Made by a program: the position numbers and the translations under genes. This document shows positions 42,850-53,790 of a stretch of DNA of 64,000 nucleotides, in pieces. The notes beneath the pieces are model-generated. The model did no database searches and was not told the origin of the DNA. It worked only from the letters and a program-made list of their open reading frames with translations. Each line of letters opens with the position of its first letter. The stretch's first letter is position 1. Origin of the DNA: Erinaceus europaeus (lineage: Eukaryota > Chordata > Mammalia > Eulipotyphla > Erinaceidae); NCBI RefSeq assembly GCF_950295315.1, contig NC_080172.1, positions 76,837,118-76,901,117 of the forward strand, given 5' to 3'.

Positions 42850-43046
42850 TTCTTTTTTTTAAATCTTTATTTATTCAAAATTGAGAGGAAAGGGGGTGAC
42901 AGAGAGGAAGAGAGACAAAGAGATACCTGCCGTCCTGCTCCGCTGCTTGTGAAGCTCCTCCTCTGCAGTTGGGAACTGGGGCCTTGAAACTGGGTCCTTG
43001 TGAAATGTAGAGTGTGCACTCACCCAGATGCAGCACCACCCAGCCC
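42850..43046 (-). mobile_element. SINE-B copy, older
   Basis: Minus-strand SINE-B: AATCTTTATTTATTC tail side, TTGAAACTGGGTCCTTG B-box region, head ending GCACCACCCAGCCCC. CCATCTTT on both sides (42840 and 43047 region) suggests it entered the pyrimidine-rich tail of the SINE-D to its right. Confidence 0.83.
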
Positions 43047-43077
43047 CCTCTCCCCATCTTTCTGCTTCTTTTTTCTT

Positions 43078-43187
43078 ACCAGAACATGGATCACCTCTGG
43101 CTTATGGTAGTGTGGGGGACAGAACCTGGGACTTTAGAGCCTCAGGCACGAGAGTCTCTTTGCATAACCACTATGCTATCTATCCCC
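43078..43187 (-). mobile_element. SINE-D copy
   Basis: ACCAGAACATGGATCACC ... AGAACCTGGGAC ... CATAACCACTATGCTATC: minus-strand SINE-D, with its T/C-rich tail to the left. Confidence 0.85.
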
Positions 43188-43234
43188 TCATCTCCGTCTT
43201 TTTTTCTTTTTCTCTCTCTCCATAGGATATTGTG

Positions 43235-43602
43235 TGTGTGTGTGTTTCTTTTTCTTTTTTTTTGCCTCCAGGGTTATTGCTGGGGCTCATACATGCACTA
43301 TGAATCCACTGCTCCTGGAGGCCATTTTCCCCCTTTTTGTTGCCCTTGTTATTTATCATTGTTGTCATTATTATTATTGTCATTGCTGTTGTTGTTGTTT
43401 GATAGGACAGAGAGAAATCATGAGAGAAGGGAAAGACAGACAGACAGAGAGGGAGAGAAAGACAGACAGTTGCAGACCTGCTTCACTGCTTGTGAAGCAA
43501 CTCCCCTGCAGGTGGGGAGCCAGGGCTGGAAATGGAATCCCTACAGTCCTTATACTTTGCGCCATGTGCGCTTAACCCACTGCGCTACTGCCTGGCCCCT
43601 CA
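43235..43602 (-). mobile_element. SINE-A copy, long form
   Basis: Minus-strand long SINE-A: CCTCCAGGGTTATTGCTGG 3' domain, the TTGTTGTTG block, GACCTGCTTCACTGC, then a head ending GCGCTTAACCCACTGCG. AGGATAT flanks it (43225-43231 and about 43603-43609). Confidence 0.9.
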
Positions 43603-43660
43603 GGATATAGTATTTTTTAAAAAAGAGAATTAAAGTTCAACATTTAGCACTATTAAAGCA

Positions 43661-43665
<5 letters not shown>

Positions 43666-43700
<35 letters not shown>
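43666..43700. repeat. (CA)n microsatellite
   Basis: About 17 AC units, standing free of any recognised retroposon. Confidence 0.95.
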
Positions 43701-43701
<1 letters not shown>

Positions 43702-44131
43702 CTTAGGCCCTTGACTTTGAGTATGAAGAAGGGCCCTGCCTGGGAGGGGCCCACTGGCACAGAAGATGGTCTGCACACAGACAGCTGTTTTGCTGGTGTT
43801 GGGGGAGTGATTCAGCTCATATGTGGGCCACCAAGAAAATCTCAGGGTCACAGTATCATGGTTCCTTCAACCTTCCAGACTGGGTTGGTCCCGGGTTATG
43901 AACTAGACAAACTTTTGACCCTGATTACAATCACAAAAACCCAAGAGGAAGTCAAAGAAAATTTCATTTTCAATTTTACTTACTTGATTTTCCTCCAGAC
44001 TTACAAGCCTGTGTTCGCCCAGCCCCAAATTACTGCCAGTGCTTGTGCAAGATAGCTAAGTGCAGGTCTAGGCACTCCACACTCAGGTGAGGAGAGAGAG
44101 GAGGTGGAAGCTACAGTTCAGCATCTCTGTC
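43701..44131. other. No recognisable feature
   Basis: Unique-looking sequence. An open frame on the plus strand (43660-44055) starts with codons of the (CA)n array and has no motif. Confidence 0.5.
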
Positions 44132-44145
44132 ATGATAACTTTTTT

Positions 44146-44807
44146 AAATTTTTATTATTTTTTGTTATTTATAAGAAGGAAACATTGACAAAGCCATAGG
44201 ATAAGAGGAGTACAACTCCACACAATTCCCACCAGCAGATCAGATCCTCCATATCCCATCCCCTCCCCTGATACCTTTCCTATTCTTTATTTCTCTGGAA
44301 GTATGGACCCAAGGTCATGGTGGGATCAGAAGGTGGAAGGTCTGGCTTCTGTAATTGCTTCCCCGCTGAACATGGGCACTGACTGGTCGATCCATACTCC
44401 CAGCCACCTCTCTTTCCCTAGTGGGGTGGGGCTCTGGGGAAGCAGAGCTCCAGGATACATTGGTGGGGTCCTCTGTCCAGGGAAGTTTGGTTGGCATCAT
44501 AGTAGCATCTGGAACCTGGTGGCTGAAAAGAGAGTTAACATACAAAGCCAAACCAATTGTTGATTAATCATGAACCTAATGGCTGGAATAGTGCAGATGA
44601 AGTGTTGGGGGGTCCTCCATTTTGTAGATAGCTAGTAGGCATATTTTAGTTATATTCCAAAGGGCTTGTGGCTATACTAGTTGTATTTTTTTTTCTCTGA
44701 GCCTGAAATCTGATATGCAGGTGGATCCAAGTTATTGTCTGGGGAGGTGATGTCATGGCTGGAAAAGGGACAGAAAGCTGGATCAGGGAAGAGAGTAGCT
44801 CCCTAGT
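44146..44807 (-). mobile_element. L1 3'UTR insertion, older subfamily
   Basis: 662 bp on the minus strand, bounded by ATGATAACTTTTTT at 44132-44145 and 44808-44821. It contains the shared terminal module (44195-44590), then the older-type upstream sequence, with CTAGTTGTATTTTTTTTTC and GGGAAGAGAGTAGCTCCC at its 5' edge. It gives a clean sample of the older 3'UTR type. Confidence 0.92.
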
Positions 44808-44821
44808 ATGATAACTTTTTT

Positions 44822-45509
44822 GTGCCCAGGGTAGTCAGGAAATACCCAGACAAGAGGCTGAAAGCAGGCTTTTCCAGGAAATAGGGTGAAGATAAGGTTT
44901 CATTTCCATGTGGTTTCTGGATGAGGCTCTGTGTGATTGGTGGAGCTCTTGAGCAATACTCAAATGAGGTCACGGTGGAGGAGCAGTGGGATGTTGGTGC
45001 AGAATTTCCTTGCCTGGTTTTGAAATCTTGAGGCCGTTCAAACTGCTGCTCTTATCAGATGCGGATATCTGCCTGGCCCACGCATCACCAGTTATCCCTC
45101 TGGCCACAGCATACTGTGCCCACTTGGCAAAGGCTCAGTCCTTAGGAGAAGCATGCAGACCCAGTGAAATTGCAGAGCAACTTGAGCAGTGGAAAACCCT
45201 AGGGGTAAGCTGTTAATGAGGACAGCTCCATTTATGGAAGTCAGCTCTTGGTTGGCCAATTCCAGTCTGGTGAGGCTTTGACAACTCCCCTGGGGCAAGC
45301 CCCCTCTCTCCTCACTCCATAACTTCCAATTATTTTTCCACTCAGAAGAAATGATCCCAGGCAGCAGCCAGAAAACAGGTAAATAAACAGAACAAAGGCA
45401 AAGAATAAGAAAGAGAACAGTTTACAAAGTGCAAACTTCAGAGTAAGGAATCCAAGGAATACATTCAATGGGTGGCTGGAGTCCTGAGGCTACATGTTAA
45501 AGAAGAGAT
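44822..45509. other. No recognisable feature
   Basis: Unique-looking sequence. The frame at 44986-45216 shows no conserved motif. Confidence 0.5.
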
Positions 45510-45605
45510 TTAGATGGATAGTTCACATACTAGAGCTCTGGCTTTGCCCATGGAAGACCCTGGGCTTGAGCCTTAGGAACAAGGGAAAACTCCATGAATC
45601 TTGTC
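45510..45605 (+). mobile_element. Old SINE (type G) fragment
   Basis: GATAGTTCACATACTAGAGC head and GGGCTTGAGCCTTAGG B-box region, ending AAACTCCATGAATCTTG. Diverged relative of 27130-27350. Confidence 0.5.
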
Positions 45606-45679
45606 TTTTAGACCATCACTAAAAGGGTATTTTTAGTGTATTTTTGGGTATTCATGGAATGGGGGTACAAAGCCCTCTG

Positions 45680-46100
45680 GTTTATTTCACCTCCGGGAGT
45701 TTGGTCCAGAATTCTTTTTGGGGATGCATACGGTGGGAGTTCTGGCTTCTGTAATTGTTTCTCCTCTGGACATGGGTGTTGGCAGGTTGATTCATACCCC
45801 CAGTTTATTTTTCTTTCTCTAGGGGTAGGTCTTTGCAGATATGAGGTACCAGAAAGCACTGTTAAAGTTATCTGCCCAGGGAAGTCAGGATGGAATCAGT
45901 ATCATCTGCAACTTGGTGGCAAATTAGAGGAGTTGGAAGGTTGACATCTCAGGCTTGGCATCTGTGAAGACAATCCATGGTTGAACTGGAGGCATTAATT
46001 TGGTTGAGGTCAAGAGAGACAGTATAACAGGGTAAGGGATGAGAGAGAAGAAAAATCAAGAAATATGAGCAAAATCCCAGAAGTCCAGAACTAGGATCTT
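45680..46100 (-). mobile_element. Old L1 3'UTR fragment
   Basis: GGGAGTTTGGTCC, GGCTTCTGTAATTGTTTC, GACATGGGTGTTGGCAGG and GGGAAGTCAGGATGG track the L1 terminal module on the minus strand at low identity. Same age class as 15020-15494. Confidence 0.65.
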
Positions 46101-46109
46101 AATACAGAG

Positions 46110-47045
46110 ATATAAATCTTAAAGAGAATGGGAAGGATCCTTTTAGTCTTGGTGTTTAAAATAGCAAAATTCTCCACCTGAGGAAGATGAGTCCTGAAAT
46201 TGGGGCAGCTTGGAACGTTCCTACTCATGACCACAGAATATGAGCTCAGATCTACAGGGATGCAGAGGTCTAGGGTCCTAAGTTGAATATGGGCCCCAGA
46301 TCAGATCAGATTGATGGGGTTTATAGTCAATAATACTTACATACCTTTCCCAAATTTGGGAGCTATTCTCTTCCCTAATCCAGCTTTCTGGTCCTTTTTT
46401 CCATCCATGATATCATCTCTCCCCATTCAATAACTTGAATCCACCAGAATATCAGATGCCAGGCTCAGAAAAAACAAACAAACAAACAAAAAACTAGTAT
46501 AGTCATAGACCCTTTGGAAAATAACTAAAATAGGCCTCCTAGCTATGTACAAAATGGAGATCTCCACCCCTCCAACTCTTCATCTGCTCTATTCCAGCCT
46601 ATTCATGATTATTCCAGCCACTATTCATGATTAGTCAACAATTTGTTTGGCTCTTTATGTTAACTCTTTTTTTCAGCCACCTGGTTCCAAACACTACCAT
46701 GATACCAACTGGACTTCCCTGAGCAGACAATTCCATGAATGTGTCCTGGAGCCCTGCTTCCCCAGAGCCCTGCTCCACTAGAAGAAGAGAGAGACAGGCT
46801 GGGAATATGGATCGATGTGCCTATGCCCATGTTCAGCGGGGAAGCAATTACAGAAGCCAGACCTTCTACCTTCTGCACCCCATAATGACCCTGGGTCCAT
46901 ACTCCCAGAGGGTTAAAGAATAGGAAGGCTCTCAGGGGAGGGGATGGGATATAGAGTTCTGGTGGTGGGAATTGTGTGGAGTTGTACCCCTCTTATCCTA
47001 TGGTTAAGTGTTTCCTTTTTATAAATAAAAATTAAAAAACTAAAT
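46110..47045 (+). mobile_element. Long L1 3'UTR copy, older subfamily
   Basis: Plus-strand copy of about 930 bp. From 46110 to 46490 it matches the reverse complement of 56000-56300 (CTCATGACCACAGAAT, GATGCAGAGG, GGGCCCCAGATCA). Then come ACTAGTATAGTCATAG and the shared terminal module (46580-47030), ending in an A-rich tail. Confidence 0.85.
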
Positions 47046-47212
47046 ACAACAAATGTAATTTTAGAGCTGCTTAAAGCATTAAAAAAAAAAGAACAAGACA
47101 TTAATTTGATGCCATGCATCAGATAATGGGCTAATTATAAAAATATTAAAGGAACTTTGTAAACTTAGCAGCAGCAGCAAAAACAATAAACCCAAGCAAA
47201 CCTAGCAAGAAA

Positions 47213-47735
47213 TAGGGCTGGGGAGGTGGGCAGGTGATGGTTCACCTGGCTGGGCACACGAGTTATCACGCTCAAGGAGCTGGGTTGGAGACCCATTTCC
47301 CACCTGCAGGGATGAAGCCTCACTAGTGGTGAAGCAGGTCTGCAGATGTTTATTTTTCTCTCCTCTTCTCTATCTCTGACTCTTCTCCCAATTTCTCTCT
47401 GACCTATCAAATAAAAATTGAAAAAAGGAAAAAAGAATAAAAAAGTAAAAAAAAAATGGTTACTGTGAGTGGTGTATTTTTAGTACTGGCACTGGGATGC
47501 ATTGGATCGACCTTCTCGTGGTGCATCCTGTGAGTACCCATTTATTGGGGAAACTGATGATCCTTCCTAGCCGACTGAATCCACATGGATCCCAGTCACT
47601 TTCAAAGCCAGCAACAAGCAGACATCAGGCTCAACCTGACGCTGTTGACTGGCTACGGAAGAAGGGCAAAAGCTAGAAGAAGAAGTACTGGCACTGAGCC
47701 CCAGTGATAACCCTGGTGACAATAAAAAACAATGG
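47213..47735 (+). mobile_element. Long-form SINE interrupted by another insertion
   Basis: A B-like head (GGTGATGGTTCACCTGG), GGTCTGCAGATG and the long 3' domain (ACTGTGAGTGGTGTATTTTT) reach 47494. The domain resumes at 47694 with AGTACTGGCACTGAGCCCC and ends GATAACCCTGGTGAC. The break is filled by the 199-bp insert described next. Confidence 0.85.
47495..47693 (+). mobile_element. Unrecognised 199-bp structured retroposon
   Basis: Flanked by AGTACTGGCACTG at 47482-47494 and 47694-47706, so it is an insertion with a 13-base target duplication. It ends in GAAGAAGA, not in poly(A). I see no tRNA-like A or B box and no 5S- or 7SL-like sequence. It can fold well: GGATGCA (47495-47501) pairs with TGCATCC (47522-47528); GACTG...CAGTC closes a hairpin at 47573-47597; AGCCAG+CAAC (47606-47615) pairs with GTTG+CTGGCT (47644-47654) around an inner TCAGG/CCTGA hairpin (47625-47639). 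This suggests origin from a structured non-coding RNA. I cannot name it, and no other copy is in the window. Confidence 0.72.
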
Positions 47736-47737
47736 AA

Positions 47738-48590
47738 AGGATATGGACAGAATCTTGACCAAAGAAGAGATCCAGGAGGCCAACAAGCATATGAACACTG
47801 TTCAAAGTCATTGAAGATCAGAGAAATGCAAATAATGAGATAGCACCTTTCACCTGTGAGAATGCTATGTCAGCAAGGACAGAAAAACAAGTGTTGATTA
47901 GGATGAGGGGAAAACAAACTATCCTACATTGCTGATAGGAACATAAATTGGTCTAATCTCTGTGGGAAGCAGTCTAGAGATTTTTCTGAACACTCGAAAT
48001 GGACTTACCCTGATGCCTATCAATTTTTCTCCTGAGGATTTATCCAAATGAAACAAAAGCACCTATTCAAAGACATGTATTATACCTATGTTCACTGCAG
48101 CACAGTTCATAATATTTCAGACTTGTAAGCAACCTAGATGCCCCGAAAAAGATGAGTGGCTAGTAAAGTTGTGGTGTGTATATATACACAATGGAATACT
48201 ATTCTGTTGTTAAAAGTGATTAGGTCATCTCCTTTGCTTCACCTTGGATGGAACTTGAGGGAATCACGCTAATTGAAATAAGCTGAAAAGAAAAGGATAA
48301 ATACTAGATGATCTCATTTATAGAGGGATTCTAAGAAACAAAGACAGAAAGGGTAAACACAAAGTGATGTGACATGGTGTGCTGCACCAAAGCAAAGGAT
48401 TCTGGGGAATGAATGGAAGGGAAGTGGTAGAAGGGGCATGGGGCCCTGGCACATGATGGTGGAAAAGGAATTAATTAGGGGTAACAGTGTTTTGCAAATA
48501 CCTGTTATGGGGAGATGAGAATTTGTATCCATGTGTCAATGACTGTACTATAAATCATTAACCCCAAGTACAATGATTAAAAAATAAAAA
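47738..48590 (+). pseudogene. Old L1 ORF2 3' end and 3'UTR
   Basis: Sense-strand L1: GGATATGGACAGAATCTTGACC, then AGATCAGAGAAATGCAAAT, TTCACTGCAGCACAG, AGCAACCTAGATGCCC, ACACAATGGAATACTATTC, TGGATGGAACTTGAGGG. This is the familiar order of the ORF2 C-terminus. Stops and indels break all frames. It ends with ATGATTAAAAAATAAAAA. Confidence 0.9.
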
Positions 48591-48717
48591 ACCTAAGTCA
48601 ATGACTTTTTTGTTGTTGCCGCCAATTTATAACCTTTCTGATGGTGGCAAAGAGAACAATTTTCTGAATTCATAAATATGTAAGAGTTCCACTAGTGCCA
48701 GTTAAGAATTGGATACA

Positions 48718-49066
48718 GGGGGGCTGGATGGTAGTGCATCGGGTTAAGCGCACATGGCACCAAGTGCAATGACTGGTGTAAAGATCCCGGCTCCAGCCCC
48801 CAGCTCCCCACTTGCAGGGGGGTCACTTCACAGGCAGTGAAGCAGGTCTGCAGGTGTCTATCTTTCTCTCCCCCTCTCCATCTTCCCCCATCTCCATTTC
48901 TCTCTGTCTTTTCTAACAATGATGACATCATCATCAACAACAATAATAACTACAACAACAATAAATAACAAGGGCAGCAAAAGGGAAAAAATAGCCTCCA
49001 GGAGTAACAGATTCATAGTGTAGGCACCAAGCCCCAGTGATAATCCTGGAGACAAAAAAAAAAAAA
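48718..49066 (+). mobile_element. SINE-A copy, long form
   Basis: GCATCGGGTTAAGCGCAC head through GGCTCCAGCCCCC, the CAACAACAATAAT block, GCCTCCAGGAGTAACAG and an A tail. AAGAATTGGATACA (48704-48717) corresponds to AAGAATTAGACACC after the tail, an imperfect duplication. Confidence 0.9.
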
Positions 49067-49146
49067 AGAATTAGACACCAGAGCTATGTTAGGATTAAGA
49101 AATGATAGCAGTTTTTAGCTCAGATTTTCACAAAAAGAAACCTTAT

Positions 49147-49354
49147 GGGGCTGGGTGGTGGCACACCTGGTTAAGTGCATGCATTGTAATGTGCAAGGAC
49201 CCGGATTCGAGCCTCTGGTCCCCACCTGCAGGGGGAAAGCTTTACGAGTGGTAAAGCAGGGCTGCAGGTGTCTTTCTCTCTCCCTATCACCCTCTTCCCT
49301 CTTGATTTCTGGTTGTCTCTATCCAATAAATAAAGATAATACAAAAAATTTTTT
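49147..49354 (+). mobile_element. SINE-B copy
   Basis: GGTGGCACACCTGGTTAAG head, GGATTCGAGCC B-box, CTCTATCCAATAAATAAAG end. The duplication is AAAAAGAAACCTTAT at 49132-49146 against AAAAAGAAACTTTAT at 49355-49369. Confidence 0.92.
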
Positions 49355-49369
49355 AAAAAGAAACTTTAT

Positions 49370-50171
49370 ATTTTGCCTAAATAGGTGAAATCATTGAAAA
49401 ATTTTAAATAAATAATAAGCTTTTATTTATATATTAAGTTTATTATTTCGTTACTGTGGTTCATTGCTCACATTTTCCTATGGAGCCAAGAGTTCCTGTC
49501 AGGGCAAGCCACTGCTAGAGGAGTAAAGAGAGGAGGTAAGGGAAGAGTGCATTTACAAAGGCTGGGTGTCTGTCCTTTGTTGGAGGTCAATTTCTCACAT
49601 ATGCCACCACCTGCCTCCTATTTCATTTTCTTTTAAATCAAAATTGCCTCTCATTGTTAGGATTAGAGGGCCCTGAACCCTAGTTCCACTGGACCCAGAA
49701 CTTGTATGATCAGGAACCTTTGTTTTGGCCCCATCCCTGAGATGGAGAGGAATTTGGAGAACAGCTGAGGAAGTCTGGCTCTATTTCCCTTAGTTGAAAG
49801 AAAAGAAAAACTGAAGGACACCCAGAAGTTGTATTAGGTGTAGGCATGACTTAGAAAGGAAGTGAAGATGGTGCCTTAGAAGTGAATAAAAGAGCCTAGT
49901 TTTGTCTTCTGTCATTCCCCAAATGACCCATGTGCTTCTCTGGTACATTTCTTTTCATTTTCCTGATTGAACGTGTAAAGCATCGGAAAGCATAGTCTCT
50001 GATTCTGTGAGTTAGCATTGTGAACCAGACACTATGGGAGACCCATTTTGACCTCTTTTCCTGAAACACCATGTCTACTGAAGTCATGAGTTTAATATAC
50101 CAAACTGATTTCAGGCACCTTTTAGAAATATGTACTTGTGGTTCATTTTGCTGGACATTAAAATAGGAAAT
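49370..50171. other. No recognisable feature
   Basis: Unique-looking sequence. No repeat or gene-like frame was recognised. Confidence 0.5.
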
Positions 50172-50590
50172 GTGTCTTATAATTAGAGGAGGATACTATT
50201 ATCCATATAGTTATTATTTTATTAAGGATCTCAGCTAAGGGATTATGATATATCCATGGGGCTAGGTGGTGGCTCACCTGGTTGAGCACACATGTTGCGG
50301 TGGTTTGAGCCCACAGATCTCACCTGCAGGGGGAAAGCTTTACAACTGGTAAAGCAGTGCTGCAGGTGTCTTTCTGTTTCCTGCTCTATTGGCCCTTTCC
50401 CTCTTGATTTCTGGCTGTCTCTATCCAATAAATAAATAAAAATAATAAAAATGATATATCCAATGCCTAGGTTATATATGAATTAAATCTAAACAAAATG
50501 AAGAGGAACAAAACAATTAAGTTATGGAAGGGTTTTTTTTTTTTTTTATCTTTCAAAATTTCATGACCATTTGTCCAAAACTCAGATCAT
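50172..50590 (+). repeat. Direct duplication, copy 1 (SINE-filled)
   Basis: Apart from the SINE-B in it, this stretch matches 52475-52655: TCTTATAATTAGAGG, GATACTATTAT, ATGATATATCCA, CTAGGTTATATAT, then a T run and ACCATTTGTCCAAAACT. Identity is moderate, with indels, so the duplication is not recent. Confidence 0.78.
50257..50450 (+). mobile_element. SINE-B copy with internal deletion
   Basis: GTGGCTCACCTGGTTGAGC head followed directly by GTGGTTTGAGCCC, so about 12 bases before the B-box are missing. It ends CCAATAAATAAATAAAAAT. The duplication ATGATATATCCA is perfect at 50245-50256 and 50451-50462, and the single target copy survives in the paralogue at 52552-52563. Confidence 0.92.
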
Positions 50591-51380
50591 TTGTTAATCC
50601 AAATGGCATTGGATGTTCTTAAATTGCTGGCTTTGTGATTTTTTTGAACTTTAGAGTCAGGCTGTACACTTATCTAATATTACTAATCCTATTTTGAATA
50701 GAAATACTACACTTATTGTAGTGAGCTTGTGAAATTTATTGGCAACCTCCAGCATCCCTAGAGTAGAATAAATAAATGTCTGGAAATATTTGGTATGCTA
50801 AAAAAAAAAAAGTTATCAGTCTTAAAGGCTTACCACTCATACTTAAGACTAGAGTCTGGAATTCTGATTTTAGGAATTCTAGCTACGTAGTTATCAGTGA
50901 AAATTCTCAGAACTACTTTGGCTGAGTTGAGAGTATGAACCAATCTCAATCCCTGTCTCACTCTTTCGCCTCAGTCAGTGTGTGGTGAAAGTCTGTTTAA
51001 GCCAGGACACCTTTCAGAGTGGTTTCTAAGTTTCAGATAATGCTAGTCAGCAACCACCCCTCTTGTTTTTTTCTTTCTTTCTTTTCTTTTTTTCCTTTTT
51101 GCCACTTTGTAGTCCAGATGGCCAGGAAGTTCCCTGAATCTCTGTAAAGGTCTCATAAACTTTATGACCTTCCTTTGTATGCAGAAACATTTGTATATTA
51201 GTTAGAGTGTTTTTGCCTGCAAGTAGCTAAAAAAAACTCAAATCAGGAAAAACTTCTTATTTTACTTAACAAAAGTACCCTTGTGATAGCCTGCCACTCC
51301 CAGGTCAGTGACATCACCAGGAATCCAGCTTCTCTCTACTTTTCTGTTTCTCCGAACTTGCTACAAATCTGATTTGTCTT
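50591..51380. other. No recognisable gene; pyrimidine patch
   Basis: Unique-looking sequence with an A run at ~50803-50812 and a T/C-rich patch at 51066-51100. Confidence 0.5.
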
Positions 51381-51562
51381 CGGTATTTATTTATTTATTT
51401 ATTTATTTTGTTTGTTTGTTTGCTTGGTTTTTTTTTTTTTTCTTTTTTACCAGAGCACTGCTCAACTCTGGCTTAGGGTAGGTTGGGGGGTTGAACCTGG
51501 GACATTGAAGCCTCAGGTTTGAGAAGTTTTTTGCATAACCATTATGCTATCTCCTCTGTCTT
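51381..51562 (-). mobile_element. SINE-D copy with (ATTT)n/(GTTT)n tail
   Basis: The body spans about 51450-51560 (ACCAGAGCACTGCTCAAC ... GGTTGAACCTGGGAC ... CATTATGCTATC). The tail side (51381-51449) is made of ATTT, GTTT and T units. Confidence 0.87.
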
Positions 51563-51714
51563 AAAAGTCCTTCCCCCCACTTTCCCATTGTCTTAGTTTA
51601 TTAGCTTGTTCTTATTAATATAGTAGCCACCTCTAAAAGTATCACATGAAGACTTAAAACAAGTGAAAGAAATGTCTCAACTTTAAGAGAGAACTAAGTT
51701 TTCTCACAACTTTT

Positions 51715-51910
51715 CAGAGCTAAGCTCATTTTTAAAAGTAATGTTTTACTTTACTGAAATAACATTGCTTTATATCAGTTTTAGGTGTAAAACATTATTC
51801 TTTGATATCTGTATACCCTATGCCATGATCAACACCAGAAGCCTAGTTTCTGTTCATCAATCTATAATTGATTTCCTTTACCCCTTTTGCCCACCCACCT
51901 CCAATTACTT
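51715..51910 (-). mobile_element. Ancient L1 3'UTR fragment (L1M-like)
   Basis: TCAGTTTTAGGTGTAAAACA, TTGATATCTGTATACC and ATCAACACCAGAAGCCTAG follow the order of old placental L1 3'UTRs in antisense, as I know them. No tail or duplication remains. Confidence 0.6.
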
Positions 51911-52119
51911 CTCATTGGCCAGAATTCTGTCATATGTTCAGGTTCAGTGTACTATTAGTAAGAGGAACAGGGTCACTTGGATAGAGTTAGGTTCATCATG
52001 ACCCACCCACTGGAAGCTGGGGATGAGGTTAGCCCAACATGAAGCACCATGATCTCACTTTACAGGAAAGAATGAATGTTAAGTTCCTGAATCTGTTTAA
52101 GTTAGAAAACTAGAGACTC

Positions 52120-52405
52120 AGGAGTCTGGCGGTAGCGCAGCGGGTTAAGCGCATGTGGCGCCAAGCACAAGGACTGGCGTAAGGACCCCGGTTCGAGCCC
52201 CTGGCTCCCCAGCTGCAGGGGAGTCACTTCACAAGTGGTGAAGTAGGTCTGCAGGTGTCTATCTTTCTCTCCCCCTTTCTGTCTTCCCCTCCTCTCTCCA
52301 TTTCTCTCTGTCCTATCCAAGAACAATGACATCAATAACAACAGCAATAATAACTACAACAATAAAACAAATATTTTTTTAAAATCCTAAAAAAAAAGAA
52401 AAGAC
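52120..52405 (+). mobile_element. SINE-A copy
   Basis: GGCGGTAGCGCAGCGGGTTAAG head, CGGTTCGAGCCCC B-box, CAATAACAACAGCAATAATA block and a T/A-rich end. The duplication is AACTAGAGACTC (52108-52119) against AACTAGAGATTC (52406-52417). Confidence 0.91.
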
Positions 52406-52474
52406 AACTAGAGATTCTGGAGCACTGAAGGCCTAGTTTGCCTCTGAAGGCCAGAGGTTCAACACCCAGAGGGG

Positions 52475-52655
52475 GTCTTATAATCAGAGGGTGATACTAT
52501 TATTTTATAATTATTATTTTATTATGACTATTATCTCACAACTAGGGGATAATGATATATCCAGTGTCTAGGTTATATATTAATTAAATGTAAACAAATG
52601 AAGAGATTTTTTTTTTTGCTTTTAAAATTTATGATAATTTGTCTAAAACTTGGGT
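52475..52655 (+). repeat. Direct duplication, copy 2 (empty site)
   Basis: Paralogue of 50172-50590 lying 2.3 kb downstream without the SINE. It keeps one copy of ATGATATATCCA at 52552-52563, where copy 1 has the SINE-B between two. Confidence 0.78.
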
Positions 52656-53089
52656 CAATTCAGCTCAAATATAATGTCAGGGGGAGTTTACATCATCTTC
52701 TGAAGAAAGGAAAATGTAAAAGAGCTGTCATTTATCTCAGCATGGTTGTCCCAAATGGATTATGAATTTCTCTAGGCCTCGCAACATGCCTTCCTTTTGA
52801 CCTGTCCATACAACTCAAGGCAAGGCATATTTAAATCACTTCTTAATACCTTATCCCTTTCAACAAATATATAATGTGCATTTAGAGTGTGCTAAAAGTG
52901 TCCTTTAAAGCACTGTGCACAAAACAGATCAAACGTGCAGGCTGTGGACTGGTTAAAATATAATAAGTGAAGTACACAGTGTGGTAGGTTATGACAAGAG
53001 CTCATGAGAAAAAAAATCATCAAGAAAGGGAGAAACACGGGCTAAAGATTCATAGCTTAAAATGGCACTGTCAGGAAGCCTCTATAAGA
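52656..53089. other. No recognisable feature
   Basis: Unique-looking sequence. No repeat or gene-like frame was recognised. Confidence 0.5.
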
Positions 53090-53790
53090 AAGAATTCTTT
53101 GAGCAGGACCCTACAGGAGATGAGGGAAGATGCTGTGCAATTAATTGGAGGAAAGAATATTCCAGGTAGAAACAACATCAAGTGCAAATGCTCTGAAGCC
53201 AAAGTCTGCTTTGTTTGAAGGAAAGCAGTGACACCATCGTGATTGGAAGAGAGTGAACACTGTGGGAAGCAAGGTCCAGGAATGGAAATGAATGCAATGC
53301 CTACATCATGATATGGAGGGTAAAGGAGATGCAAGAGGTTCCTGGGTAGGATGAAGTATGAACCTTGATTTCCAACCAAAGACTGTTAGTAAACGGCAGG
53401 CCTTTGCTTTTGGTCCTCTCTTCTGGAAGGAGAGAGGCCAGTAAGGGAAAGGCGGGACCAGATCCTGGGAGGTGTGGAAGGACTGTGGCTTTACTGTGAA
53501 TGATGTAGGAAGACGTGGAATGGTCCAGAAGAGGAGTGAGTTACTGAGTAGCATAGTATTGACAGAAGCACAATTGGTTGTAGCAGATCATCCAGGCTAT
53601 TGTGTGGAAAAACAGGCTGTAGGACAACCAGGAAGCTGACTTCCGCAGCAGCCCAGGGAGAGATGATAGCAGTTCAGAAGAAGGTGGTAACGATGGCCTT
53701 GGTAAGAAGAGACAAGGTCATGTTCCAGAGAAAATCTGAAGGTGGAACATCACAACAGATCTGATGTCTGGTAAGATATGAGCTAAAAAA
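53090..53790 (+). mobile_element. Ancient mammalian interspersed repeat, family not named
   Basis: Phrases such as ATTCCAGGTAGAAACAACATC, AAGTGCAAATGCTCTGAAGC, GGACCAGATCCTGGGAGG, GAAGAGGAGTGAGTTACTG and CATCCAGGCTATTGTGTGG follow the order of an old dispersed repeat common in mammals ('GGCAGAGGGAACAGC ... GCAAAGGCCCTGAGG ... GTGACATGATCTG'). I recall the pattern but cannot assign the family. No frame is open. Confidence 0.5.

Noticed and set aside
43014..43610. 198-codon plus-strand frame
   Set aside because: It lies across SINE-D and a minus-strand SINE-A. Similar frames recur in every SINE-A copy (48692, 52102, 58473, 59341) and reflect the SINE sequence.
53071..53554. Frames of 75-102 codons on both strands in 52991-53554
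   Set aside because: They overlap an ancient dispersed repeat and have no motif.
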